From Lucifuga dentata (taxonomy: Eukaryota > Chordata > Actinopteri > Ophidiiformes > Bythitidae): a DNA stretch of 64,000 nucleotides. Positions within the stretch are counted from its first letter, which is position 1. Each line of letters begins with the position of its first letter. Of the stretch, positions 41,174-50,893 are shown piece by piece. Location of the stretch: assembly GCA_014773175.1 (NCBI GenBank), contig VXCM01000903.1:1-64000 (forward strand), in the 5' to 3' direction. A model generated the notes under the pieces. That model ran no database searches, was not told the DNA's origin, and saw only the letters and a program-made list of their open reading frames with translations. Position numbers and translations under genes: made by a program.

Positions 41174-43180
41174 ACTCACTCACACACTCACACACAGACA
41201 ACTGTTCTATGTTCTGTCCAGTGTTGCTGCAGCACAGCAGTTGTTGCAGCAGCTCCTTCTCCACAGGAAGTTTCAGCCAAACTCTCTCTGCCCTTCTCTT
41301 CTTTCAGGCAGATGGATTTACTCTCCTACTCATATTAAAGGCTCAAGTCTAAAAATAGCACAGATCTTTCTTTGGCTTTGTCAGGAATCTTTCTTCCACA
41401 TGGACTGAGACAATCCGCTCACTGTAAACCCAGGAGAGTTGCTGTGAAGTTGGTAACATCTCACTTGCTTTTTACTCCTCAGATGCTGTGGAACTTTTCA
41501 AACCTTTATAGAGGAAATACTGCACATATTTGAATTCTATCAACTTTATGGTGTCACCCTCAGGCTAGTGAGCAACTTCTCAGGTTGTCTAGTGAGCGCA
41601 ACAGGCTGTAGAGCACCAAGCTGACAGAAGGTCACACATGTCTTCCTTGTCCTGAGGAACTCATTGTTGTGGCAAGAATAAAAGAGTCCAGCTTAATGTC
41701 AGTTCATTCCTCTCTCTCCTGTGTATTTACTTTCAGCTGCTGTAGTGAAATTCAAGAAATCCCACAGACTCCATCTTCACTCGCTGAAAGCAGAGATCTG
41801 ACTGAATGGAATAAGCTTTTTTCTTTTCTTTTTTTTTTTTTTTTTTTNTTTTTTTTTTTTTTTTTTAATTTTGCAATCATTGATGTGGTGGAACAATATT
41901 CACACTGTCTTTAAAAATATTCTAAAACACATTTTTTAGATTTCCATTCAAAGAATTTCTGCACTTTTGATTAAATTACCTGTTATTGTGTGATGATTTT
42001 CTCTTTCAGCATAAACTTTGTAAATTCTTAGACATACAGGATTCTATTTGCTTTCATGCTACTTTGGTACTGCTGAGTTTTAAAGTTTTCAGCAGGCTCA
42101 GTGTTATTTTTATTGTCTCACAGCAATAAGGTCCTGGGTTTGAATCAGCCTGTGGCTGGGTTGTTTCTGTATGGAATTTGAGTTCCACATGATTCATGTG
42201 CATTGATTTGTCTTGCTCTAAAGGCTATTAAGATATAGTTCTGTGGGTTTGCAGGACCATAATGCAATTTCTAAAATTACTTCTAAGTGTGAATATGAGT
42301 GTGAATGAGTTTGTTTGTCCATATAATTTAGCAGATTGGTGATCTGTGTCTTGTGCAACAGATGCTGGGATAGCTGGTATAGACTCCAGTACCATGTGAC
42401 CCTGTATAGGATATGTGAGAATGGATGGATGGATGGGTGGATTCACCATTAAGTTAAATGGAGATTTAACCTTTTCTTTCAGAAATGAATGTGACCATTT
42501 TATGTGACCATCTAGTGGTTTAATGTCAAGAAAATTTAAATATTCAGTATCAAAAGTGACTTTATTTAAAACTTCATGGTATTTTTTACCATGAGATTAT
42601 AGTGCTGTTATTATTATCCAACTTTATCTTTGCAATTTTTCCCCTATGATGTAAACAGAGGTGATAATCCCATTGAAATTATTGCAGGATCTCTAGCAAC
42701 ACCTAGAGTCCATTAGGCTATCCTACACCCTGAACTGTTTTATATCACCCAAATAAAACCTAAAACTTGACAGACACAAGCACCACAGGAACACACTTAC
42801 TACCAAAATATAGTACTCCAGCTTCAGAGGAGTATAAATTACATATACAGTACGTGTAGTTCACATCTTAATGCTTGGTAAGGATATTTATAATAATTCC
42901 ACTTGACCCTTTATTAGAAACTCCTTGATTGTTGTTGCAGTTTTAACATAGATATTACAATGCCCAATTCAAATAAGTTGTAGTGTACTTTGGAACTCCA
43001 ACTCATCAAATTACATTTAAAACTGCATACAGTACACCAAAGCTATGTGAAAAATACTCCATAAACTAAGTACAAATAAAATCATTTACATGGTCCAAAT
43101 ACATCTAAATTAGTTCAATACAAAACAGGCTTTGTTGATTTGACGTGTGTGGGCTGGTTCAGTTTGTCACTATCCATAGT
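40626..43180. other. Intergenic, gk 5' end to pde9a 3' end
   Basis: No gene recognised. It holds a (TC)n tract at about 41127-41172 followed by short CA runs, an N gap in poly(T) at 41848, and the SINE at 42090-42440. The pde9a 3' UTR must occupy the right part; its end is not defined. Confidence 0.5.
42090..42440 (+). mobile_element. tRNA-headed SINE-type repeat with GGAT tail
   Basis: The head AGCAGGCTCAGTGTTATTTT and GTCCTGGGTTTGAATCAGCC carry degenerate A and B boxes. The body has GTGAATATGAGTGTGAATGA and GATGCTGGGATAGCTGGTAT, and the tail is (GGAT)n. This order is that of a very common teleost SINE-like family; this copy is old. Confidence 0.6.
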
Positions 43181-46100
43181 TCACTGTGAATCTGGTTTCG
43201 AGGCTTCAGGTCCAGAATCTGCATGGCTGTCAGATGTGCTCTGCGTGCCCACAGACGTCTCCTTGCTCTTTCCTGTATTCTCACTCTGAGCCCAGTTCTG
43301 TTTCTCTCTCTCCAGTGCTTTCTCCATCTCTGTGTAGTAGTCAAGAGCCTTCCGAACAGGATCGATAATGTATTGCTGCAGCATTGATGAAGAATTAAAC
43401 ATACTTTTCCACAATTAAATATCAACAACATGTGATCAATGCACGTAAAGATTTAATAGTTGATAAATACATTACATGGCCAAAAGTACATGTGAACACC
43501 CCTCCTAAGTACTGGGGATTCACTAGAGAAATAATGATTTGGGACTTTTTTTTTAAATTTATGGCTGAATGAAAGTAAATCCCTGTAGCTATGTCCAAAA
43601 TCAAGTGGAAAGCAAAGTGAGAGCAACTCCATATTAATGCACATAGTTTAGGAATTACAACATTGTCAGCAGTGACATATGAGTAATGTTCAGGTATCCA
43701 TATACTTTTGGCCAATATACAATGGGTCCAACTGTGAAAATGCTTGCTTTCTTTTTGAATTTAATACAAGATTTTTCCATTACAAATGATAATATCATTT
43801 TAATAATTTGAATGAAAAGTTGAAAATCTTTGAAAAATGTACATGAATGTCAGAATATCTTAGTATTTGGTACGCCCCCCTTTTGCTTTAANTCTTTGAA
43901 AAATGTACATGAATGTCAGAATATCTTAGTATTTGGTACGCCCCCCTTTTGCTTTAATGACAGCTTCGCTCCAGCTGGCATGGACTCTAAAGTTTGTAAA
44001 AACCTGATGAGCCAAAAGTTATGCCAGCATGATGTGACAATGTTCCAAAGAGTTTCTTGTGATGTCAGACTTTCTGATTATTTCCACATTTACAGGGAAA
44101 ACATCACAGATTTTCAATGTGGTCTCAGATTTTTGGACCCCACTGCATATATTTGCCAAGTAATTTAATGTTGTGGTGCATGGGTACTGTATGTAGTATG
44201 TAGGTATGCAAATAACTCCAACCTTAAAGGTGATAATGATAATATTGGTGTTTTTCTATGATTGTGGCTATGCTGTCTAGTGGACATACAGTACATTCTT
44301 TAGGTGATTTCAGTGTGTACTACAGAATCTGCTGCTTAATCATGTCTATTCAGTTAGATATCTATTGCAATAAAATAATACACCAAAACGATAAAATAAT
44401 CCTACTCCCAGAGAACATGGACTGTCCATTATAGCACAAGCTGTTGCTACATTATCTATAATGCAATAAACTGTGTAAAACTCTTAAATAATTTACCTCC
44501 AGGCAGGGAAAGAGGTTGGCCAGCTCGATGAAAAGAGGCAAAAGGACAAATCTGATGAAGCCTGTTTGAGAGGAAGGCTTGTTTACTTTGTCCCGATCCA
44601 TGAAGGGGGTGACCGGGAGGCCCTCAAGCTTCTCCACATCACTCTGACGACACAGAGAAAACACTAATGGACCAGACTCAATATATCGCTTTGGGGTGGT
44701 TTGTGTTTAATCATGTCTTTTATTCTTTTGTGAATGAACAAAACTGCTAGTCCACCCAAAAAACATCATTTTTAACTCAGTTAATATCAATTCCAAGCTA
44801 TTCCACCTTACAATACCACATTTTTATTGCTGGAAGTAAACTTTATTCCACTTACTAGTAATAGTAGGCTGATGCTGCAACAATTTGGTGTTTCTCTTTA
44901 TCAAGTAGGCGATAGCTAACCTGGTTGTAGAATTCCTGCAGCAGACAGTCTAACCAGGGCTCAGCCACCTCCATGGGCCGCGCCTCGTTTGATATGTCAC
45001 TCACTTTGATCAGGATCATCATCAACTGCAGTCACAGCAGGAAAAAACAGACAGCAGATACAGTATACATTATGAGAGGGAGATTTCTGGTTTGATCATT
45101 ATGTGGTTTGGTTGCTGCTGCTGCTGATGTTTTTTGTAATTCTCTGTTCTTCCTAGTATGTTATAATATACACTAATTTATATTTGTTTAATGCATCATT
45201 TCATTGAGCATATTATGTTAAATTGTGTTTGTCTATGTTCTTCTTACCACATCTCTGTGGTCCTTGTTGTTGAAGTCAAACGTAGGCAGGATGGATTTGA
45301 ACTTATTGAGGATCTCATTGTGTCTTGTCATGTCAGTGGCTAAAATACATCTGCAATTATGAGAGAATAACAAAAACAAAAACCTTACATCCAATAGCTG
45401 GGATAGGTTATGCTGTTAGAAAGTGTGCATGCTAAGAGGATGACTAGCGTGATCTTACTTGATGATTCCCTCTCTTATCTGTTTGTACTGTTCCAAGGAA
45501 AGATTTCTAAAGATGTTGCTCTCTGGCTGCAAAAGAGAGCGATATTTTTTTGGTTTTGCTCCACAAGCCCCTTATTTTTTTATGGTAAATATACTGTATA
45601 CAAGAGATCAAAAATCCATCCATCCTTCAGCAGTCATGTCACTGTCCCAGTCTTACCTTCTCCAGTATCTCAAAAGCTACAGCACAGTGGTGATTCTCCA
45701 GTGGGGAGATGTCATTATAGCGAAGAGCAAGTTCAGTCCGAGCATTTATCTGAAAGATGGTTCATTTTAATAAAGACTGATAAATAAAGCTGATCTGACA
45801 CTACAGACAAATTAACTTTAAAACATAACAATTAAAAGGAGTTTGATATGCAGTGATGTTACACAGCTTCAAGTGACAAAACAATACGTGTATCATGAAT
45901 TGAGACTGTAATGTGTTTTCAGAATAGAAGGAGATATGGTAAAAATGAAGACACGACATGAATTAGTGGAGTCCAAAAGTCTGAGACCACATTGAAAATT
46001 GGTGATGTTTTCCATGTAAATGTGGAAATAATCAAAAAGTCTGACGTCACAAGATTCAAGATTCAAGCTTGGAACATTGTCACATCATGCTCAATACTAA

Positions 46101-46628
46101 ATATATACTAAATATACTAAAATATATACTAAATACTAAAATATACTAAATATTAAAATATTCTGATATTCATGGACGTTATTCAAAGTTTCAGATTTTC
46201 ATACAAATTGTAAAGATGATATCATTTGTAATGAAAAATTGTGTATTAAATTCAAAAAGAATGCAAAATAGAAGCATTGTCACAGTGGTCTCAGACTTTT
46301 GGACCCCACTGAACCTCATGTTCACATTAGTATTCTCAGTGAACGTACCTGATAGGCGTTGTTGTATCCCGTGTGGTCGAGGTCGTGGCAGACCGCAGAG
46401 GTCAGCATGATCAGCAGGTCGACACTGTCCATCTTTCTCCTCAGGTCAGTCAGCCAGATCAAACCGTACATCTGCTCAGACAGGAAGGACAGGAGGGAAA
46501 ATAACGCCATGACCTTCTCCTTCAGTGATCTGAGTCACCTTCTCTAATCTTTAGGATGGGCATTCTTTGCTGATTAGCAATCAAGTTATTTGATGATTGT
46601 AGAAGTAAGAGGGGCACTTCATGATTTG

Positions 46629-46672
<44 letters not shown>

Positions 46673-46857
46673 CATCTGGGTGACACAGAAGCAGTGTTTG
46701 AAGTTGTGGAAAGGGATGTTGTTGTATCTCCGGTAGACTCCAAACAGGAACTGTTGCAGCACCTCGGGCTCAATGTTGAACATGGCTATGAAATCTAAGT
46801 CTGTATACATGACCTGCAGGAGCACCATGATCTCTGCGTCCTCCCACTGCCTGCACA

Positions 46858-46896
<39 letters not shown>

Positions 46897-49800
46897 ATGA
46901 GAGGGCAGGCTAGCATTCGGAGAAGAGGACATGTGACTGAAACGTGCACGATTGACTCTAGACTGAGTCTAGGCCAGCAGTAAAGTTTCCTTGAGCAACG
47001 AGTTCAGCCCCTGCTTAGGAAATCAAAGGTGCTGCCTTGAACAAAGGTATAAAAATGGGGTGTTACAGTTGGACAAACAGATCAGTGTACAAATCATAAT
47101 AGAATTTAGAATCTGTTAGAATCTCTTATCTCTTAGAATGTGTTTGTCTGCCTGAACATGGTTTATGGATTTTAACCTAATTCTTCCCCAGTTTGTGTGA
47201 TGATCTTGATTATTTACCTAAGCCCTCAATGGATCTGTTTGCCTGTTTTTCTGAATTATAAGTTTATTCTGATCATCTTCCAGTTCTGTATATATTTTTT
47301 TTACACTTAGAAATTAAATATGTTTATCTAAATGTACCTGGTGTACCTGTCTGCCTTCTTGCACCCAAGTCTATCCCAGTGACAGCCAAGCCATGCAGGA
47401 TTTTTTGAATGGAAGACAAACATTTACAAATCTTGGTAAGGTGTCCCATGTGCAAAATATTACAAGGACAACTATTTTTTCTTCTGACAAAAGATTTTAG
47501 TGATCATTTGATTCCATTTAACACTCGCTTAGGAGGGTAACAGAAAGGTACAGATTTCAGGGCTTTTCTTCATATGATTATATGGTGTTATTTTCATGCA
47601 AAACACCCCTTTACTCACAAAGCAGGAACGACTGCAAACACAAAAGCACATCATGTTCAGGTTCCTGTCCAAGCTTCATTTCTCTCTTTTTTTTTTTTTT
47701 TTTTTTNTTTTTTTTTTTTTTTTTTTGCATCACGCCACTAACAAACCTTCATCCTGTTGTTTTTAACTAAAAAGCTCTGATGAATGAAATTATTGAAATG
47801 ATGAGCAAGCCGAACTGAATGCACCATGCACTTTCTCCCATGAGGCCCACTTCAAATATGCTGGGCTAATTAGTCTTTTCATGAGAACCTTCTTTTGATT
47901 TGTGAGCCTACTGCAAGCCTATTCATATTGAGATGAGCATGTTGGGCAGAAGAAAAGGGGTGAGGGCTCCAAGGGGCTTGCTGGACACGATCGTCATAAG
48001 ATGACGGTGTCTTTATACTGAAGAAGCAGGTGCGGGGGTTGTTTTTTCATGATCCCAGCACATCAGGTTAAATCAAAACTTACCAGTTATCAAAGGTTGG
48101 GGTCTTCAGGTACTGCCGAACTTCCTCTGATACCTCCAAGGAGCTGCAAAGGCAGCAACAACACAGGCATCCCAAATTAATAATCACATTCTCAAACACA
48201 TTATTATATTTAGATTCTCTCAGTGAGCGTTGAGCGTGCACTTGCCTCATTTGGAGGAACTTTTCACGTACATGCTCACACTCCTCCCTGGTTTTATGCA
48301 GAGTTCTCTTGTGGTAGAATGGGGAGGGCTTGTGTGTTCCCTCTGACAGTTCTTTGAATAACCCCAGCCAGCTCAGATGCTCCACACTCTGAAAGGGAAA
48401 GTGGAGTGATCCAGTCAGCGCAGCCTGAAGGTTAGAGAGGCAGTTTTCTCCCAGAAGGTCACCAATTTGAATCTCCAGACTGATAAATATATAAGCAGGG
48501 GATTCTCCAATAAAGGGAACATATTATGTACATTTCTATGTATATTTTCATTTTGGTGTCCATTTTGAAACCTGTACAATGCCTCCGAACCTATGTTTGT
48601 TCAAACAAATTAGATAAATTAATTATTAAATTGAAGGAACTACTTATTACAAAGTATGTTATATCTTCAAGAAGTAAAGAAGTGTTTTCCCGCATTATGT
48701 TATTATTCAGTTCATTTTTTTATTTCTAAAATTTCATGAGGCAGCTTTATACCATGATCATTTTTGGCCGTACCTCCAGTTTCTCCTGGAATGAATCCAC
48801 CTGTTTCTTTATCTCATACACGACTGCAGGAGTCTCACTGGCCTCGATCAGGATCTTCTTCTCCAAGCCCTGCAGTCTGAGGTCAGAGGTCACTATTCGT
48901 TTGTTAAACACTCACACACACCATATGTTTTTGTATGTGCAATGGAGTCAAGTATCACATAATTCCAGAGTTGTGCACAGATTCCTTTCAGAGCAAATTA
49001 ATCTTGGTATAACAAAATCTTCTTTAAATATACCACTTAAAATGAGTATTGGGTTGTGAGCATCATAAGTCGATCCTTGACTTCTTTCCTATCCTGCCTA
49101 CCTTTTCTCCATAGATGACAGATCAAATCCTAGTGCACCTGCAAGCTCCATACCTGAAATGGCAAGAGAAGGGGGGAGACTTTCAGCCTTTTTAAAATAA
49201 ACTGAAGCACAAGATTTCCCATGATGCTATGGTAATGATACCTAACGGCTCACTGTTGCAGTCGGCGGCCACCACCTCCAGCTTGTAGCAGGAGTTTGGG
49301 CTGTTGGGCTCCAGACTCGGGGAGATATTGATAATGTTGCCTTTAGGGTTGTATAACTTCAGAATGTCGTGGGGTCCTGCTTCAGCTGCAGAGCGAAAGA
49401 GATCTGGAAGAAATGGTCCAATGGATGAGCAGATGGACCAGTGTTTATGTAAATCTACACCCATGAGAGCTCATTTTCCACTTTGATTTTGTTTTACAGC
49501 TGCTGTAGACACATCAGCTCTTACACAGACTAATGACACTCCAATCAACGCTTAGGAACTCCACACAACAAATAACTGGCGCTGAAAATCTGTGCACATT
49601 AACAATGGAAAATTTATGGTGTATTTACTGTCATGCCCCCTAACCAATAATATACTGACAAAAACACTTAATATTTAACATATAGAACTGGAGGGAAAAA
49701 AACAAAATGGATGCCCATTGACATATCAAAAGCAAAAGTTAATTGCTATTCATTAGATTCTTTGATGTCCTATAAACTGCCTTCTAGAACAGTCATGACC

Positions 49801-50426
49801 TCAGAGAGGGCTTGGACCGGAACAAATGAGGAGCTGTCAGCAGCAGCTGTATCATTCTGTATGGCTCAGACAACCTCCAGCTCTTTCTCCTGCTTGTGCA
49901 GAATCTGATCTGTGCATTTGCTCTATTAACGTCTCAGGGTTTTTTTTTTTTTTTTTNTTTTTTTTTTTTTTTTAATAGATTGCACAAAAGCTGTTGGAAT
50001 ACTGTTTCATTTCACATTTTATGTAATTTCTGTCATACAAATCAATTCCAAATTTTCAAGGAGCTTAAAATTGGACATTTGCACTAGGATTACTTTCTTT
50101 CTGCAACTATTAAAACAGGAGAATTTGGTGAAATTTGGTCAGTTTTGCAATCAGAAGTCTTTTTATAATTGCTCAGAGAGGCAGATATCACTTCACATCC
50201 AATAAACAAACCACATATTTTCTATTATTACACACATGTGCAGGTGTGTGTCCATTTAGGCATACCACACATACCATAAGATATATTTTTCCACTTTAAT
50301 ACTTGAAAAACACCCAGTATTATATATTTTTTTCCTACCTTTGACATCTTGTGCAGGGCAGTCCACTGGAAACTCAGCCTGATCTGGTCTGCCATTCACT
50401 GTGAAATAGATGATTTTTGTTGCCAT
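43181..50426 (-). CDS. pde9a: High-affinity cGMP 3',5'-phosphodiesterase 9A-type, complete, 14 coding exons
   Basis: PDE9 hydrolyses cGMP to GMP with high affinity. Coding exons in transcript order: 50426-50339, 49403-49242, 49153-49102, 48876-48774, 48388-48246, 48143-48084, 46850-46673, 46471-46349, 45749-45657, 45526-45459, 45350-45248, 45025-44921, 44643-44497, 43375-43181; 1620 nt, 539 residues. The N terminus ([20 protein letters not shown]) matches the PDE9A beta-rich start, followed by a helical linker. The catalytic HD domain shows FHNFKH (His251, His255), [11 protein letters not shown] (His291, Asp292), [27 protein letters not shown] (Asp401) and SSQTGFIRF with Gln452 and Phe455, the nucleotide-binding pair of PDE9. 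The C-terminal tail is Ser/Glu-rich and likely disordered. Intron 5 has a GC-AG splice pair. Teleosts keep several pde9a copies and which one this is cannot be told here. Head-to-head with nifk, 467 bases apart. Confidence 0.92.
43475..43717. mobile_element. Small Tc1/mariner-like MITE (GGCCAAAAGTA ends)
   Basis: The left end TGGCCAAAAGTACATGTGAA and the reverse complement of the right end (TTGGCCAAAAGTATATGGAT) are inverted repeats. TA lies beside each end, as expected for Tc1/mariner insertion. About 240 bp, non-coding, in a pde9a intron. Confidence 0.65.
43719..44145. mobile_element. Tc1-like MITE (GGGTCCAAAAGTCTGAGACC ends), copy 1
   Basis: The right end reads GGTCTCAGATTTTTGGACCC then CACTG; the left end is CAATGGGTCCA. 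The interior (TTTTTGAATTTAATACA, CATGAATGTCAGAATAT, CAAAGAGTTTCTTGTGATGT) matches the element at 45964-46311 in reverse orientation. A 65-bp duplicated flank around the N at 43892 (43827-43891, 43893-43957) lengthens it artificially. It follows the previous MITE with almost no gap. Confidence 0.65.
45964..46311. mobile_element. Tc1-like MITE (GGGTCCAAAAGTCTGAGACC ends), copy 2
   Basis: Inverted ends: AGTGGAGTCCAAAAGTCTGA on the left and TCAGACTTTTGGACCCCACT on the right. Same family as 43719-44145 in the opposite orientation. The middle contains an AT-rich tandem of ATACTAAATAT units (about 46090-46160). Confidence 0.65.
46631..46668. repeat. (CA)n beside pde9a exon 7 donor
   Basis: About 19 CA units, 4 bases from the splice donor of the exon at 46673-46850; on the pre-mRNA this is a (UG)n tract directly after GUGAG. 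Confidence 0.9.
46859..46894. repeat. (CA)n beside pde9a exon 7 acceptor
   Basis: About 17 CA units lying 8 bases outside the acceptor of the same exon; on the pre-mRNA a (UG)n tract then AUGUGCAG. Confidence 0.9.
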
Positions 50427-50893
50427 ATCAAGAATCTATAACCTCTGACTTGGCTGTGCTCTCTGTTAATCTGAATCCAGAGTGTGTGTCACTTCATCAC
50501 TCTATTAGAGTGTCACTCCTCCCCCTCTTTTTTTCCTCCCCTGCTCCTCTTCCTCTGCTCCTCCTTCCTTTCCTCCCTGCACGATGAAACATTTCTCCAA
50601 ACCACAGACAAATCAATGTGTTCAAAGTTCAAAGTAACACCTGGCTGTTTGTTGTTTTGTGCTCTTGTTTCCTTTATAGATGTCTTTATAATCACTCTAG
50701 GTTCTCTGATTTATGGGCTCCAGGGCGGTAGAGGGCGCTGTTTAAAAGGCAGCGCTGTGACTACGAGACGTGAACCTTCCTTGTTTGTCACCACATGGAC
50801 AACCGGAAGACCAACGTGCTTCTAGGAGAGTTTGTCATTTTATCAATGCGTGGTTTCTATTTTATGTAATTTCTTTATCATTAATTAGCCGAA
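50427..50893. promoter_or_regulatory. Divergent promoter, pde9a / nifk
   Basis: 467 bases separate the two start codons. A CT-rich stretch (50515-50580) lies on the pde9a side; on the nifk side are GAGGGCGCTG (50732-50741) and an ETS-like ACCGGAAG (50801-50808) about 90 bases before the nifk ATG. Shared promoter use is inferred from the spacing. Confidence 0.5.
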
